NCBI RefSeq assembly: GCF_050003625.1
Contig: NC_134398.1
Coordinates: 16,814,997-16,878,996 of the forward strand
Source: Haematobia irritans
Lineage: Eukaryota > Arthropoda > Insecta > Diptera > Muscidae
DNA length: 64,000 nt
Direction: 5' to 3'
Numbering within the stretch: the first letter of the stretch is position 1; each line of letters begins with the position of its first letter. Positions 1 through 11,370 of this stretch are shown here, piece after piece. The translations under genes were made by a program, and so were the position numbers. Under the pieces are notes generated by a model that saw only the letters and a program-made list of their open reading frames with translations, was not told the DNA's origin and did no database searches.

Positions 1-765
1 TGACATAATTTTCTCTTAAAATAACATTTTGTCAAAATTCTCTATTGAAATAAAATTTTAACAAAATTTTCAACAGAAAACAATTTTTACCAAGTTTTCA
101 TAAGAAATGAAATTTTCTATAGAAATAAAATTTAGAAAAAATTTTCTACAAAAATAAATGTTTTACAAAATTTTCTACAGAAATAAAGTTTTTAAAAAAT
201 TTTCAATAGAAATAAAATTTTGACAAAATTTTTGCTTAAAAAAAATGTTGACACCATTTTCGATAGAAATAAAATTTTCCTAAAATTTTCTATAAAATTT
301 TGACAAAATGTCTATATCACATCATACCTCATTCGGAAACTGACGAATTCCGATATAGGGAGTTGGTGATCTCCTCGGTTTCAACAGAAATAAAATTTTC
401 ACAAAATTTTCTTTAGAACTAAAATTTTGACAAAATTTTCTTTAGAAATAAAATTTTCACAAAATTTTCTATAGAAATAAAATTTTGACAAAATTTTCTA
501 TAGAAATAAAATTTTGGCAAAATTTTGTATTGAAATAAAATTTCGACAAAATTTTCAATACAAATAAAATGTTTACAAAATTTTATATAGAAATAAAATT
601 TTGACAAAATTTTCTATAGAAATAAAATTTTGACAAAATTTTCTATAGAAATAAAATTCTGACAAAATTTTCTATTGAAATAAAATTTTACAACATTTTC
701 CAAGAAATAAAATTTTGACAAAATTTTCTATAGAAATAAAATTTTGACAAAATTTTCTATGAAAA
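1..765 (-). repeat. 29-bp satellite block S1 (minus polarity)
   Basis: This is a degenerate tandem array of the 29-bp satellite. I define plus polarity as the strand that reads TTTTGTCAAAATTTT and then TTTCTATAGAAA; here that strand is the minus one. Monomers differ mainly by single substitutions and 1-2 base gaps. A non-satellite spacer interrupts the block at about 308-385. The 62-residue minus-strand frame inside is a product of the repeat, because three 29-bp units make 87 bp and give a repeating KFCQNFISIENF-like peptide. The array runs off the left edge of the window. Confidence 0.93.
308..385 (+). repeat. Satellite spacer, four-copy family (copy 1)
   Basis: A roughly 75-bp spacer with the core GACGAATTCCGATATAGGGA interrupts the 29-bp array. 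Related copies lie near 2745-2838, 2900-2980 and 3239-3325, all in the same orientation. Each starts with an ATATCATATC-like stretch and joins satellite on at least one side. It may be a remnant of an element that was amplified with the array. I do not recognise it. Confidence 0.7.
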
Positions 766-1005
766 TTAACCCTCTAATGCCACAATTATTTTGCCAGCTG
801 ATTAAATGTTCAATGTTAACGACACAAAAGCAAGAAAACTAAGCAAGAACAATTTATACGGTAAAATTCAGTACATACTCCAAAGCCTCTTGTACAGTTT
901 AAACTAAGTTTTCTTTTTATTTTACCCATTTTTGTTGTCTGAAGGTGTGTTTTACTAAAAACTTCCTTATTAAATGAAGCCCGCCTAAAGGCGGGGTTGG
1001 GCATA
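766..1005. mobile_element. Insertion of about 240 bp in satellite, likely short non-autonomous element
   Basis: Non-satellite sequence sits sharply between satellite monomers. The left end reads TTAACCCTCTAATGCC. The right end has a GC-rich hairpin (CCCGCCT, AA, AGGCGGG) followed by GTTGGGCAT. A minus-strand open frame crosses it (816-1088) but runs on into satellite and is probably not a gene. The sharp edges suggest an inserted short element or MITE; the family is not recognised and no clear target duplication is visible. Confidence 0.5.
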
Positions 1006-1117
1006 GAATAGAAATAAATTTTCATAAAATTTTCTGTACAAATAAAATTTTGACCAAATTTTCCACAGGAATAAAATTTTGACAACATTCTCTATACAAA
1101 TAAAATTTTGAAAAAAA
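1006..1117 (-). repeat. 29-bp satellite, short remnant
   Basis: About four degenerate 29-bp monomers remain between the 240-bp insertion on the left and the interspersed element that begins near 1125. Polarity is the same as the first block, so both are pieces of one array split by the insertion. Confidence 0.85.
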
Positions 1118-1590
1118 ATTAAAAAATATGACTGAAGTACAAGCCAACAATAAAAAACAAAACACGAATGAAATAAGAAGAAGCACGCTCAAAATAAACC
1201 CAGCCAACTGCACTCAAATCGATGATTTGATGGTGACAAAGGCAAAGAGAAATGTTTGTAAGAATTTATTTCGGCATAAGCCGGCTATCATAAACCATTT
1301 TTCGGAAGGTTCAAGTGTGGTTCACCATGGGTTTATTGAACTGCCTGAATTTATTCCAATAATTGGTTGATAGTTTTGCTGCAAGTAGAGGATGCTGATG
1401 AGGAATGTGGTAATTCCGAAACGTGCGTCCATCCAACCATTTTGCAGTCTATAGGGCTTTGCCCAAATAAATTTGACAAACATTCTTTTCCTCTGTTGGT
1501 TAAGCTACTCTTGTAGTTTAGTCAACACAATGGTTTTAACGCTCAGATCAAAACAACAAATATGATTGAAGTAAAAACCCACAATAAAAA
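1118..1590 (-). mobile_element. Interspersed element 'P430', copy 1
   Basis: One of five related segments (also at 16799, 34178, 43850 and 63205). It has the shared landmarks ACGTGCGTCCATCCAACCAT, GGGCTTTGCCCAAATAAATT and GGCATAAGCCGGCTATCA. The first 40 bases (ATATGACTGAAGTACAAGCC) are partly repeated at the right end (ATATGATTGAAGTAAAAACC, near 1560), so it looks like one unit plus the start of the next, about 430 bp apart. The plus-strand 80-residue frame at 1128-1370 is not kept in the other copies, which argues against a gene. Confidence 0.6.
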
Positions 1591-2744
1591 TAAATAAAAT
1601 TTTGACAAAATTTTCTATAGAAATAAAATTTTGAAAAAAAATTTGTAGAGAAATAAAATTTTGAAAAAATTTTCTTAGAAATAAAATTTTGAAAAAAAAA
1701 TGTAGAGAAATAAAATTTTGACAAAATGTTCTTAAAAATAATATGTTGACAAAATTTTCGATAAAAAAATAGAATAAATTTTCATAAAATTTTATGTACA
1801 AATAAAATTTTGACAAAAATTTCTATAGAAATAAAATGTTCACAAAATTTTCTATAGAAATAAAATGTTGACAATATTTTCTATAGAAATAAAATTTTGA
1901 CAAAATTTTCTTTAGAAATAACATTTTGACAAAAATTTCTTTAGAAATAACATTTTGACAAAATTTTCCTTAGAAATAAAATTTTGACAAAATTTTCTTA
2001 GAAATAAAATTTTGACAACATTTTCCAAGAAATAAAATTTTTACAAAAGTTTCTATAAAAATAAAATTTTGGCAATTTTATTCCAATAGAAATAAATTTT
2101 CATAAAATTTTCTGTACAAATAAAATGTTTACCAAATTTTCCACAGGAATAAAATTTTGAAAAAATTTTGTAAAGATATCAAATTTTGACAAAATTTTCT
2201 ATAGAAATAAAATTTTGAAAAAAATTTCTATAGAAATAAAATTTTGGCAATTTTATTCCAATAAAAATAAAATGTTGACAAAATTTTCTATAGAAATAAA
2301 ATATTGACATAAATTTCTATAGAAATAAAATTTTAACAAAATTTTCTATCGAAATAAAATTTTGACAAAATTTTCGAGAGAAATAAAATTTTGACAAAAT
2401 TTTGTATAGAAAAAAATGTTGGCACAATTTTTTATAGAAATAAAATGAAAACAAAATTTTCTATAGAAGTACGATTTCGACAACATATTCTACAGAAATG
2501 AAATATTGACAAAATATTCTATAGAAAAAATTTACAAAATTTTCCTATAAAAATAAAATTTTGATGAAATGTTCTATAGAAAAAAAAATTGGCAAAATTT
2601 TCTATAGAAATAAAATATTGACACAAATTTCGATAGAAATAAAAGTTTGACACAATTTTCTATGGAAATAAAATTTTGAAAAAATTTTTGATAGAAATAA
2701 AATTTTAACAAAATTTTCGATAAAAATAAAATTTTTACAAAATT
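1591..2744 (-). repeat. 29-bp satellite block S2
   Basis: About 40 degenerate monomers with minus polarity. Variants include poly-A expansions and replacement of the TTTTGAC part by GGCAATTTTATTCC. The minus-strand 103-residue frame (1505-1816) is the repeat peptide and not a gene. Confidence 0.92.
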
Positions 2745-3325
2745 GCAATATCATATCATATCTCATTCGAAAATTTACGAATTGCCATATAGGGAGTTGC
2801 TACGTCGGGTTTTACTTGATTTGTAGACAGACGGTCGAAAATTTTCTATAGAAATAAAAATGATACAAAATTTTCTATTGAAATTAAATTGTGAAAAAAT
2901 GTCTATATCATATCATATCACATCTCATTCCGAAACTGACGAATTCCGATATAGGGAGGTGGTTTGCTCATCTGTTTCAATAGAAATAAAAATTTGAAAA
3001 AAATTTCTTTAAAAACAAAATGTTGAAAATTTTTCTATAGAATTAAAATTTTGACAAAATTTTCCATAGAAATAAAATCTTGACGAAATTTTCGATTGAA
3101 ATATAATTTTGACAATTTTATTTCCATAAAAATAAAATGTTGACAAAATTTTCTATAGAAATAAAATATTGACATAAATTTCGATAGAAATAAACTTTTG
3201 ACAAATTTTTCGATAGAAGTAAAATTTTGACAAAATTTCGATATCATATCTGATTAGGAAACTTTCGATTCCGATATAGGCAATTTATGACGTCTTATGT
3301 TTGCTACGTCGGGCAGTCGGTCGAT
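2745..3325 (-). repeat. Satellite with three spacer copies
   Basis: Satellite monomers alternate with spacer copies at about 2745-2838, 2900-2980 and 3239-3325. Each spacer has a variant of the core CGAATTCCGATATAGGG. The first and third also share GCTACGTCGGG and a CAGACGGTCG or CAGTCGGTCG end, so the spacer family is longer than the copies at 308 and 2900 suggest. Three copies within 580 bp point to local amplification of a satellite-plus-spacer unit. Confidence 0.7.
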
Positions 3326-4155
3326 ATAAAAATATATCATCGATATATAGATGCGATCACCTTCAGATTTAAGTGGAGAGACCTTAGTTTCAATATCTAT
3401 GTTTCCCGTGAAAAGTAACACTTAGCTCTTGAACTGTGTGGTCAAATATTTCCCACTTTTGAGTTTTCCCTAAATTCAATCTCTCCATGTAGAGTAACTT
3501 TTAACGTCATAAAACAATTTTTGATATAACATATCAAGGTATATAAAAGTTTACAATATTTATCGGAATCATTTAGTAGCCCACACTATTATAAAAATGT
3601 TTTCCATAAACGTAATAAAATTATACATTTTCATCGATTCGGTAAAACTGTCATACAATTAATATAATTTAATAATTTTTATAAATAAAAAATCTATAAA
3701 TATTAAATAGTTATTATAAAGTAAAGGCTAAAGAAACCATTACTGACGTTATTGTTTTTACCATAAATTAGGAATTAATAGCTTTATGACAAAAAAAAAA
3801 CACTATCATTAATGTTCGATGGAAAATTACCGAGATTTATTTTTATACGCTAAAGGCTTAATAAAAACACACAAAAAAACAACGCCTAAGTTTATTTTCG
3901 GAATGTAGTATGTGTTCAATTTATTGAACCATATTATAAATTGAAAATAAAACGCCTTTTTTAGTAATAATTATTTAAATGTCATTTGTATTTATAGTGA
4001 GTCATTATTGTTCTATTTAACCCCGTATTATGTGGTAAGGTAAAATTTTAAATTATTTTTAGCTGGACTTTGTGACTAATAAACAAAAAGTTATTCTTGT
4101 ATGGCTAAACAAGTGCAACAAAGCACTTCATAAAATTATCACAATTTATGGAGTG
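3326..4155. other. Non-repetitive AT-rich interval, no gene seen
   Basis: About 830 bp without satellite or recognised element. It is very AT-rich with short poly-A runs. No frame of useful length or paired splice sites convinced me. It may be original host intergenic or intronic sequence between repeat blocks. Confidence 0.5.
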
Positions 4156-7070
4156 GAGTTGAGACAATATTTTATAGAAATAAAATTTTGACAAAAATTT
4201 CTATGGAAATAGAATTTTAAATAGAAATAAAAATTTCATAAAATTTTCTATACAAATAAAATTTTGACCAAATTTTCTACAGGAATAAAATTTTGACAAA
4301 AATTTTCTATAGAAATAAAATTTTGACAAAATTTTCTACAGAAATAAAATTTTGACAAAATTTTCTATAGAAATAAAATTTTTATAAAATTTTTCTATGG
4401 AAATAAAATTTTGACCAAATTTTCTATAGAAATAAAATTTTGAGAAATTTTTATATCGAAATAAAATTTAGAGAAAATGTTATATAAAAATAAAATTTTG
4501 ACAAAAATTTCTATGGAAATAAAATTTTGACAAAAATTTTCTATATAAACAAAATTTTGACAAAATTTTCTATAGAAATAAAATTTTGACAAAAATTTTC
4601 TATAGAAATAAAATTCGACAAAATTTTCTATAGAAAAAAATTTTTATAAAATTTTACTATAGAAATAAAATTTTGACCAAATTTTCTATAGAAATAAAAT
4701 TTTGAGAAAATTTTATATCGAAATAAAATTTAGAGAAAAGTTTCTATAGAAATAAAATTGTCTATCGAATAAGTATTTTGACAACATTTTTGATAGAAAT
4801 AAAATTTTCTATTGGAATAAAATAAATTTTTTTATGGAAAAAATTTATGGAGTGGAATTCACAAATAAAATAAAATTTTGACAAAATTTTCTATAGAAAT
4901 AAAATTTTACAAAATTTTCTATAGAAATAAAATTTTTATAAAATTTTTCTATAGAAATAAAATGTTGACCAAATTTTCTATAGAAATAAAATTTTGAGAA
5001 AATTTTATATCGAAATATAATTTAGAGAAAATTTTATATAGAAATAAAATTTTGACAAAATTTTCTATAGAAATAAAATTTTGACAAAAATTTTCTATAG
5101 AAATAAAATTTTGACAAAATTTTCTACAGAAATAAAATGTTGACAAAAATTTTCTACAGAAACAAAATTTTGACAAAAATTTTCTATAGATATAAAATTT
5201 TGACAAAATTTTCTATAGAAATAAAATTTCGACAAAATTTTCTATAGAAAAAAATTTTTATAAAATTTTACTATAGAAATAAAATTTTGACCAAATTTTC
5301 TATAGAAATAAAATTTTGAGAAAATTTTATATCGAAATAAAATTTAGAGAAAAGTTTCTATAGAAATAAAATTGTCTATCGAATAAGTATTTTGACAACA
5401 TTTTTGATAGAAATAAAATTTTCTATTGGAATAAAATAAATTTTTTTATGGAAAAAATTTATGGAGTGGAATTCACAAATAAAATAAAATTTTGACAAAA
5501 TTTTCTATAGAAATAAAATTTTACAAAATTTTCTATAGAAATAAAATTTTTATAAAATTTTTCTATAGAAATAAAATGTTGACCAAATTTTCTATAGAAA
5601 TAAAATTTTGAGAAAATTTTATATCGAAATAAAATTTAGAGAAAATTTTATATAGAAATAAAATTTTGACAAAATTTTCTATAGAAATAAAATGTTGACA
5701 CAATTTTCTAAGAAATAAAATTTTGACAAAAGTTTCTATAGAAATAAAATTGTCTATAGAATAAGTATTTTGACAACATGTTTGATAGAAATAAAATTTT
5801 CTATTGGAATAAAATAAAATTTTTTATGGAAAAAATTTATGGAGTGGAATTGACAAAATTTTTTACAGAAATAAATAAATAAAGAAAATTTAATATAGAA
5901 ATAAAATTTTGACAAAATTTTCTATAGAAATAAAATTTTGACAAAAATTTTCTATAGAAATAAAATTTTGACAAAATTTTCTACAGAAATAAAATTTTGA
6001 CAAAAATTTTCTACAGAAACAAAATTTTGACAAAATTCTCTATAGAAATAAAATTTTGACAAAATTTTCTTTAGAAATAAAATTTTGACAACATTTTCTA
6101 TAGTACAAAAACTTTGACAACATTTGCTATAGTGCAAAAATTTTGACAAAATTTGCTATAGTACTAAATTTTGACAAAATTTTTTATAGCAATAAACTTT
6201 TCTATAGAAATAAAATTTTGACAACAGTTTATATAGAAATAAAATTGTCTATAGAATAAGTATTTTGACAACATTTTTGATAGAAATAAAATTTTGTCAA
6301 AATTTTCTATAGAATTTTGACAAAATTTTCTAGAGAAATAAAATTTTCTATTTGAATAAAATAAAATTTTTTATGGAAAAAATTTATGGAGGGGAATTGA
6401 CAACATTTTTTACAGAAATAAAATTTTGACAAAATTTTCTATAGAAATAAAATTTTGACAAAATTTTCTATAGAAATACAATTTTTATAAAATTTTTCTA
6501 TAGAAATAAAATTTGACCAAACTTTCGATTGAAATAAAATTTTGAGAAAATTTTATATCGAAATAAAATTTAGAGAAAATTTTATATAGAAATAAAATTT
6601 TGACAAAATTTTCTATAGAAATAAAATTTTGACACAATTTTCTAAGAAATAAAATTTTGACAACAGTTTATATAGAAATAAAATTGTCTATAGAATAAGT
6701 ATTTTGACAACATTTTTGATAGAAATAAAATTTTGTCAAAATTTTCTATAGAATTTTGACAAAATTTTCTAGAGAATAAAATAAATTTTTTTATGGAAAA
6801 AATGTATGGAGTGGAATTGACAAAATTTTTTACAGAAATGAAATTTTGACAAAATTTTCTATATAAATAAAAATTTGACAACATTTTCTATAGTAATAAA
6901 ATCTTGACAAAACTTTCTTTAGAAATAACATTTTGACCAAATTTTCTATAGTGCAAAAATTTTGACAAAATTTTCTATAGTACTAAAATTTTGACAAAAA
7001 ATTTTATAGCAATAAACATTTCTATAGAAATAAAATTTTGACAAAATTTTCTATTGAAATAAAATGTTGA
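4156..7070 (-). repeat. 29-bp satellite block S3 with higher-order repeats
   Basis: A nearly continuous minus-polarity array. The segment ending in GGAGTGGAAT recurs at 4849, 5463, 5841, 6388 (one change) and 6808, with a related form near 4150. The 4620-5040 and 5230-5650 stretches are near-identical copies about 614 bp apart. Spacings of 614, 378, 547 and 420 bp show that multi-monomer units were duplicated and then trimmed. The minus-strand frames at 4395-4592, 4949-5206, 5952-6149 and 6642-6884 are all satellite peptides. Confidence 0.93.
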
Positions 7071-7434
7071 GAAAAATAAATAAAATATGCAATATTTTTG
7101 AAAAACTTAAAAAAAAAATGCTGCAAGATTTTGTTTTGACAGATCCATTTTCGTCAAAGACTTTCTATCTCTCATACTCTAAAAAAAATTCGAATTGACA
7201 ATACAAACTGTAATGTATCCTCTCTTGCATTGTCGCTGAAGAAAAATTCTATGTGCTTTGCATATGGTTAAGTGATAACCACAGTTTATGAAAGAAAACA
7301 TAAAAATAAATTTTAGGCAAGCAGTTGTTTCAAGCTATTAATATACGAGGATGGTTCGATAATTCCATGATCCTATAATATCAGACCATTGATTGTAGGG
7401 TAGAAAGATAGGCATTTAATCCTAGCACGATTAC
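7071..7434. other. Non-repetitive interval next to coding-like segment
   Basis: About 360 bp of unique-looking sequence between a satellite block and the coding-like segment at 7435. It is AT-rich at its left end and closer to balanced on the right. No frame here is convincing. If the exon interpretation of the next entry is right, this would be intron downstream of a minus-strand exon. Confidence 0.4.
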
Positions 7435-7761
7435 CTTCAGTGTACTTCAACTGCTGTGAAATTCTTGGCCATAGAGGACTGTCACGGAACACACGCCTTT
7501 GCTTTCGGCTTGCACGGTCTGCAGTCTCGGGGTTCTCGGCAAATTGTCTGCAGAAGTAGGGGTATAATTTTTCGGTAATCCTTTCAATAGATACGATTAT
7601 CTGAAGTTATTGATTTCTCCGGATTCCAACAAAATCAGTGTTATATTGATTCGAATTCCTGTGGCTTGAGCACTCCAAGTGTATCGAGGTCTTGCTGACG
7701 ATACATTGTTCCAGTTCAAATACCTTGATAAATTTCCTTCAGCTAGCCTGGAACTGTGGAC
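7435..7761 (-). pseudogene. Coding-like segment on minus strand (exon or degenerate gene fragment)
   Basis: This stretch is much richer in GC than its surroundings and looks like former or present coding sequence, although no long ATG frame marks it. Frame Y (7761 down to 7450) has 54 open codons, one TAA at 7599-7597, then 49 open codons ending at TGA (7449-7447). Its first part contains RPRYTWSAQATGIRINITL, faintly like a CUB-type beta-sandwich strand pattern. Frame X (7600 down to 7435) has 55 open codons with an acceptor-like CTTCAG before it and GAAG/GTAATC after it; it includes FCRQFAENPETADRASRK. A stop lies just upstream of the acceptor in frame X. It could be an exon, or a pseudogene with a stop or frameshift. 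I do not recognise the protein. Satellite begins directly beyond 7764. Confidence 0.4.
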
Positions 7762-7975
7762 CAAATTTTTGTAAAAATTTGATTTCTATAGAAAATTTTG
7801 TCAAAATATTATTTCTATAGGAAATTTTGTAAAAATTTTATTTCTATAGAAAATTTTGTAAAAATTTTATTTCTATAGAATTTGAAATTTTGAAAATTTC
7901 GTCCAAATTTTATTTCTTTAGAAAAATTTTTTAACATTTTTTTTATAGAAAACTTTGCTAAATTGTATTTCTATA

Positions 7976-8155
7976 GAAAATTTGGTATCTATTAGTTGGG
8001 AATATTTTGCAAAATCTAGCAAAACACCAAGAATTCTACCAATCTTCCAAACAGTAAAAAATCTATCATTTTTGGTAGAATTCTACCAACTGTGAAATCC
8101 GATCACTCGAGACAAAAAAATCTACCAAAATTTGGAGAGAATATAGCAAAATTGT
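7976..8155 (+). repeat. Palindromic satellite spacer (copy 1)
   Basis: A roughly 170-bp spacer within the 29-bp array. It holds the perfect 18-bp palindrome TTGGTAGAATTCTACCAA at 8072-8089, flanked by ACAGTAAAAAATCTA and by ATCACTCGAGAC. Other copies lie at 8478, 12722, 13545 and 14400, with a poor one at 12425. Their orientation follows the local satellite polarity. Confidence 0.75.
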
Positions 8156-8477
8156 ATATTTTTAGAAAATTTTTAGCAACTTGAAATTTTTAAAATTTCG
8201 TTCAAATTTTTTTTTTGAAATTTTGTCAAAATTGTATTTCTTTAGAAAATTTTGTTAAAATTTTTTTCTATAGAAAATTTTGTCAAATTGTATATCTATA
8301 GAATATTTTGTCAAACTTTTATTTCTATAGAAAGTTTTGTCAAAATTTTATTTCTTTAGAAAATTTTGTTACCATTTTTTTCTATAGAAAATTTTGTCAA
8401 ATTGTATTTCTATAGAATATTTTGTCAAACTTTTATTTCTATAGAAAGTTTTGTCAAAATTTTATTTCTGTAGAAAA

Positions 8478-8655
8478 TTTGGTATCTCGTAGTTGGGAAT
8501 ATTATGCACAAACTAGCAAAACACCAAGAAATCTACCAATCTTCCAAACAGTAAAAAATCTACCAATTTTGGTAGAATTCTTGCAACTGTGGCATCCGTG
8601 CACTCGAGACAAAAAAATAAGCCAAAATTTGTAGAAAATATAGCAAAATTGTATT
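8478..8655 (+). repeat. Palindromic satellite spacer (copy 2)
   Basis: Same spacer as at 7976, about 500 bp downstream and in the same orientation. Here the central palindrome is damaged on its right half (GAATTCTTGCAACTG). CGTGCACTCGAGAC is kept. It is followed directly by satellite monomers. Confidence 0.7.
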
Positions 8656-11303
8656 TTTATAGAAAATTTTATTTTTTCAGAAAATTTTATTTCTACAGCA
8701 AATTTTGTTAAAATTTTATTTCTATAGAAATTTTTGTGTAAATTTTATTTCGATAAAAATTTTTGTTTCAAATTTATTTCTATAGAAAATTTTCCTCAAT
8801 TTTATTATTATAGAAAATTTTCCTGAATTTTATTATTATAGAAAATTGTGTCCAAAATTTTATTTCTATCGAAAATTTTGTCATATTTTTATTTCTATCG
8901 AAAATTTTATCAAAATTTTATTTCTATAGCAGATTTTATCAAAATTTTATTTCTATAGCAAATATTGTTATAATTTTATTTCTATAGAAAATTTTGTCAT
9001 AATTTTATTTCTATAGAAAATTTTGTCATAATTTTATTTTTAAAGAAAATTTTGTAAAAATTGTATTTCTATAGAAAAATTTGTCAAAACTGTATGCGTA
9101 TAGAAAATTTTGTATAGAAAATTTAGTCAAAATTTTATTTCTATAGAAAATTTTGTTAAAATTTTATTTCTATAGAAAATTTTGTCGAAATTTTATTTTT
9201 ATAGAAAATTTGTCAATATTTTATTACTATAGGAAATTTTGTCAAAATTTTATTTCTATAGAAAATTTTGTCAAAATTTTATTTCTATAGAAAATTTTGT
9301 CACAGTTTTATTTCTATAGAAAATTTTGTCAAATATCTAATTTCTTTACAAAATTTTGTCAAAATTTTATTTTTATAGACAACTTTGCCAAAATTTTATT
9401 TCTATAGAAAATTTTGTCAACATTTTATTCCAATAGAAAATTTTATCAAAATTTAATTCCTATAGAAAATTTTGTCAACATTTTATTCCAATAGAAAATT
9501 TTATCAAAATTTAATTTCTATAGAAAATTTTGTCAAAATTTTTGTTAAGATTTCATTTCTATAGAAAATTTTGTCAAAATTTTATATTTATAGAAAATTT
9601 TTGTAAAACTTTTATTTCTATAGAAAATTTTGTCAATATTTTATTTCTATAGAAAATTTTGTCAAAATTTTATTTCTATAGAAAATTTTGTCAAAATTTT
9701 ATTTATATAGAAAATTTTGTCAAAATTTTATTTATATAGAAAATTTTGTCAAAATTTTATTTATATAGAAAATTTTGTCAAAATTTTATTTATATAGAAA
9801 ATTTTGTCAAATATCTAATTTCTTTAGAAAATTTTGCCAACATTTTATTTTTATAGAAAATTTTGTCAAAATTTTATTTCTATAGAAAATTTTGTCAAAA
9901 TTTTATTTATAAGAAAATTTTGTCAAAATTTTATTTATAAGAAAATTTTGTCAAAATTTTATTTCCATAGAAAATTTTGTTAAAATTTTATTTCCATAGA
10001 AAATTTTGTCATAATTTTATTTCTATCGAAAATTTTATCAAAATTTTATTTATATAGAAAATTTTGTCAAGATTTTATGCCTACAGAAAATTTTGTAGAG
10101 AAAATTTTTATTTTATTTCTATAGAAAATTTTGTAAAAATTTTATTTCTATAGAAAATTTTGTCAAAATTTTATTTATAAGAAAATTTTGTCAAATATCT
10201 AATTTCTTTAGAAAATTTTGTCAAAATTTTATTTCTATAGAAAATTTTGTCAACATTTTATTCCAATAGAAAATTTCGTCAAAGTTTTATTTCTATAGAA
10301 AATTTTGTCAAAATTTTATTCCTATAGAAAATTTTATCAAAACTTTATTTCTATATAAAATTTTGTTAAGATTTTATTTCAATAGAAAATTATATCAAAA
10401 TTTAATTTCTATAGAAAATTTTATCAAAATTTAATTTCTATAGAAAATTTTGTCAAAATTTTATTTCTATAGAAAATTTTGTCAAATTTTTATTTCTATA
10501 GAAAATTTTGTCAAAATTTTATTTCTATAGAAAATTTTGTCAAAATTTTATTTCTATAGAAAATTTTGTCAAGATTTTATGCCTACAGAAAATTTTGTAT
10601 AGAAAATTTTTATTTTATTTCTATAGAAAATTGTGTCAAAATTTTATTCCTATAGAAAATTTTGTCAAATATCTAATTTCTTTAGAAAATTTTGTCAAAT
10701 ATCTAATTTCCATAGAAAATTTTGTCAACATTTTATTCCAATAGAAAATTTCGTCAAAGTTTTATTTCTATAGAAAATTTTGTCAAAATTTTATTTCTAT
10801 AGAAAATTTTGTCAAAATTTTATTTCTATAGAAAATTTTGTTAAAATTTTGTTTCTATAGAAAATTTTGTCGAAATTTTATTTCTATAGAAAATGTTGTC
10901 AATATTTTATTCCAATAGAAAATTTTGTCAAAGTTTTATTTCTATAGAAAATTTTGTCAAAATTTTATTTCTATAGAAAATTTTATCAAAATTTAATTTC
11001 TATAGAAAATTTTGTCAAAATTTTATTTCTATGAAATTTTTCATTAAAATAGTATTTGTATGCATACAAAATTTCGTCCAAATTTTGTTTCTATAGAAAA
11101 TTTTATTTCTATAGATAATTTTGTTAAAGTCTTATTGCTATAGGAAATTTTTAAAAAAATTTATTTTTCAAAATTTTAGTTCTATAGAAAATTTTGTCAA
11201 AATGTTTTATTTTGTCAAAATTTGTTTCTTTAGAATTTTTTTTTTTAAATTTTATTTCTGTAGAAATTTTTATCAAAATTTTATTTCTATAGAAAATTTT
11301 GTC

Positions 11304-11370
11304 AAATTTTGGAGGATACAGAATGTGCGGCCCGACCGATCTTACGGCCGTATATACATGACTTCTATAC
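11304..11370 (+). mobile_element. Decayed 3' terminus of a DINE-like element
   Basis: The segment GGAGGATACAGAATGTGCGG and the following CTTACGGCCGTATATACATG correspond to the family-1/3 terminus (GGAGGGTACATAAGATTCGG then CTTACGGCCGTATATACTTG). It abuts the satellite array without a gap. Its orientation, forward, agrees with the plus polarity of the array, as in the intact copy at 53.1 kb. I read block S4 as the expanded interior of an old element whose 3' end survives here. Confidence 0.65.

Larger units (their letters stand above)
7765..11303 (+). repeat. 29-bp satellite block S4 (plus polarity)
   Basis: A 3.5-kb array, about 120 monomers, on the opposite strand to blocks S1-S3. The central part (9.2-11.0 kb) is the most homogeneous in this half of the window. 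Local variants such as TTTTATTCCAATAGAAAATT and a repeated TTTATATAGAAA form recur in small clusters, typical of local unequal exchange. Two palindromic spacers interrupt it. Its right end joins a decayed element terminus at 11304-11370. Plus-strand frames at 8422-8634, 10508-10744 and 11121-11378 are satellite peptides. Confidence 0.95.

Noticed and set aside
816..1088. 90-codon minus-strand frame starting MPNPAFRRASFNKE
   Set aside because: It lies across the 240-bp insertion and continues into satellite, so its C-terminal part is repeat translation; no evidence of a gene.
1..7070. CRISPR-like appearance (29-bp repeats at regular spacing)
   Set aside because: There are no unique spacers; monomers are directly adjacent, and the sequence is eukaryotic satellite.
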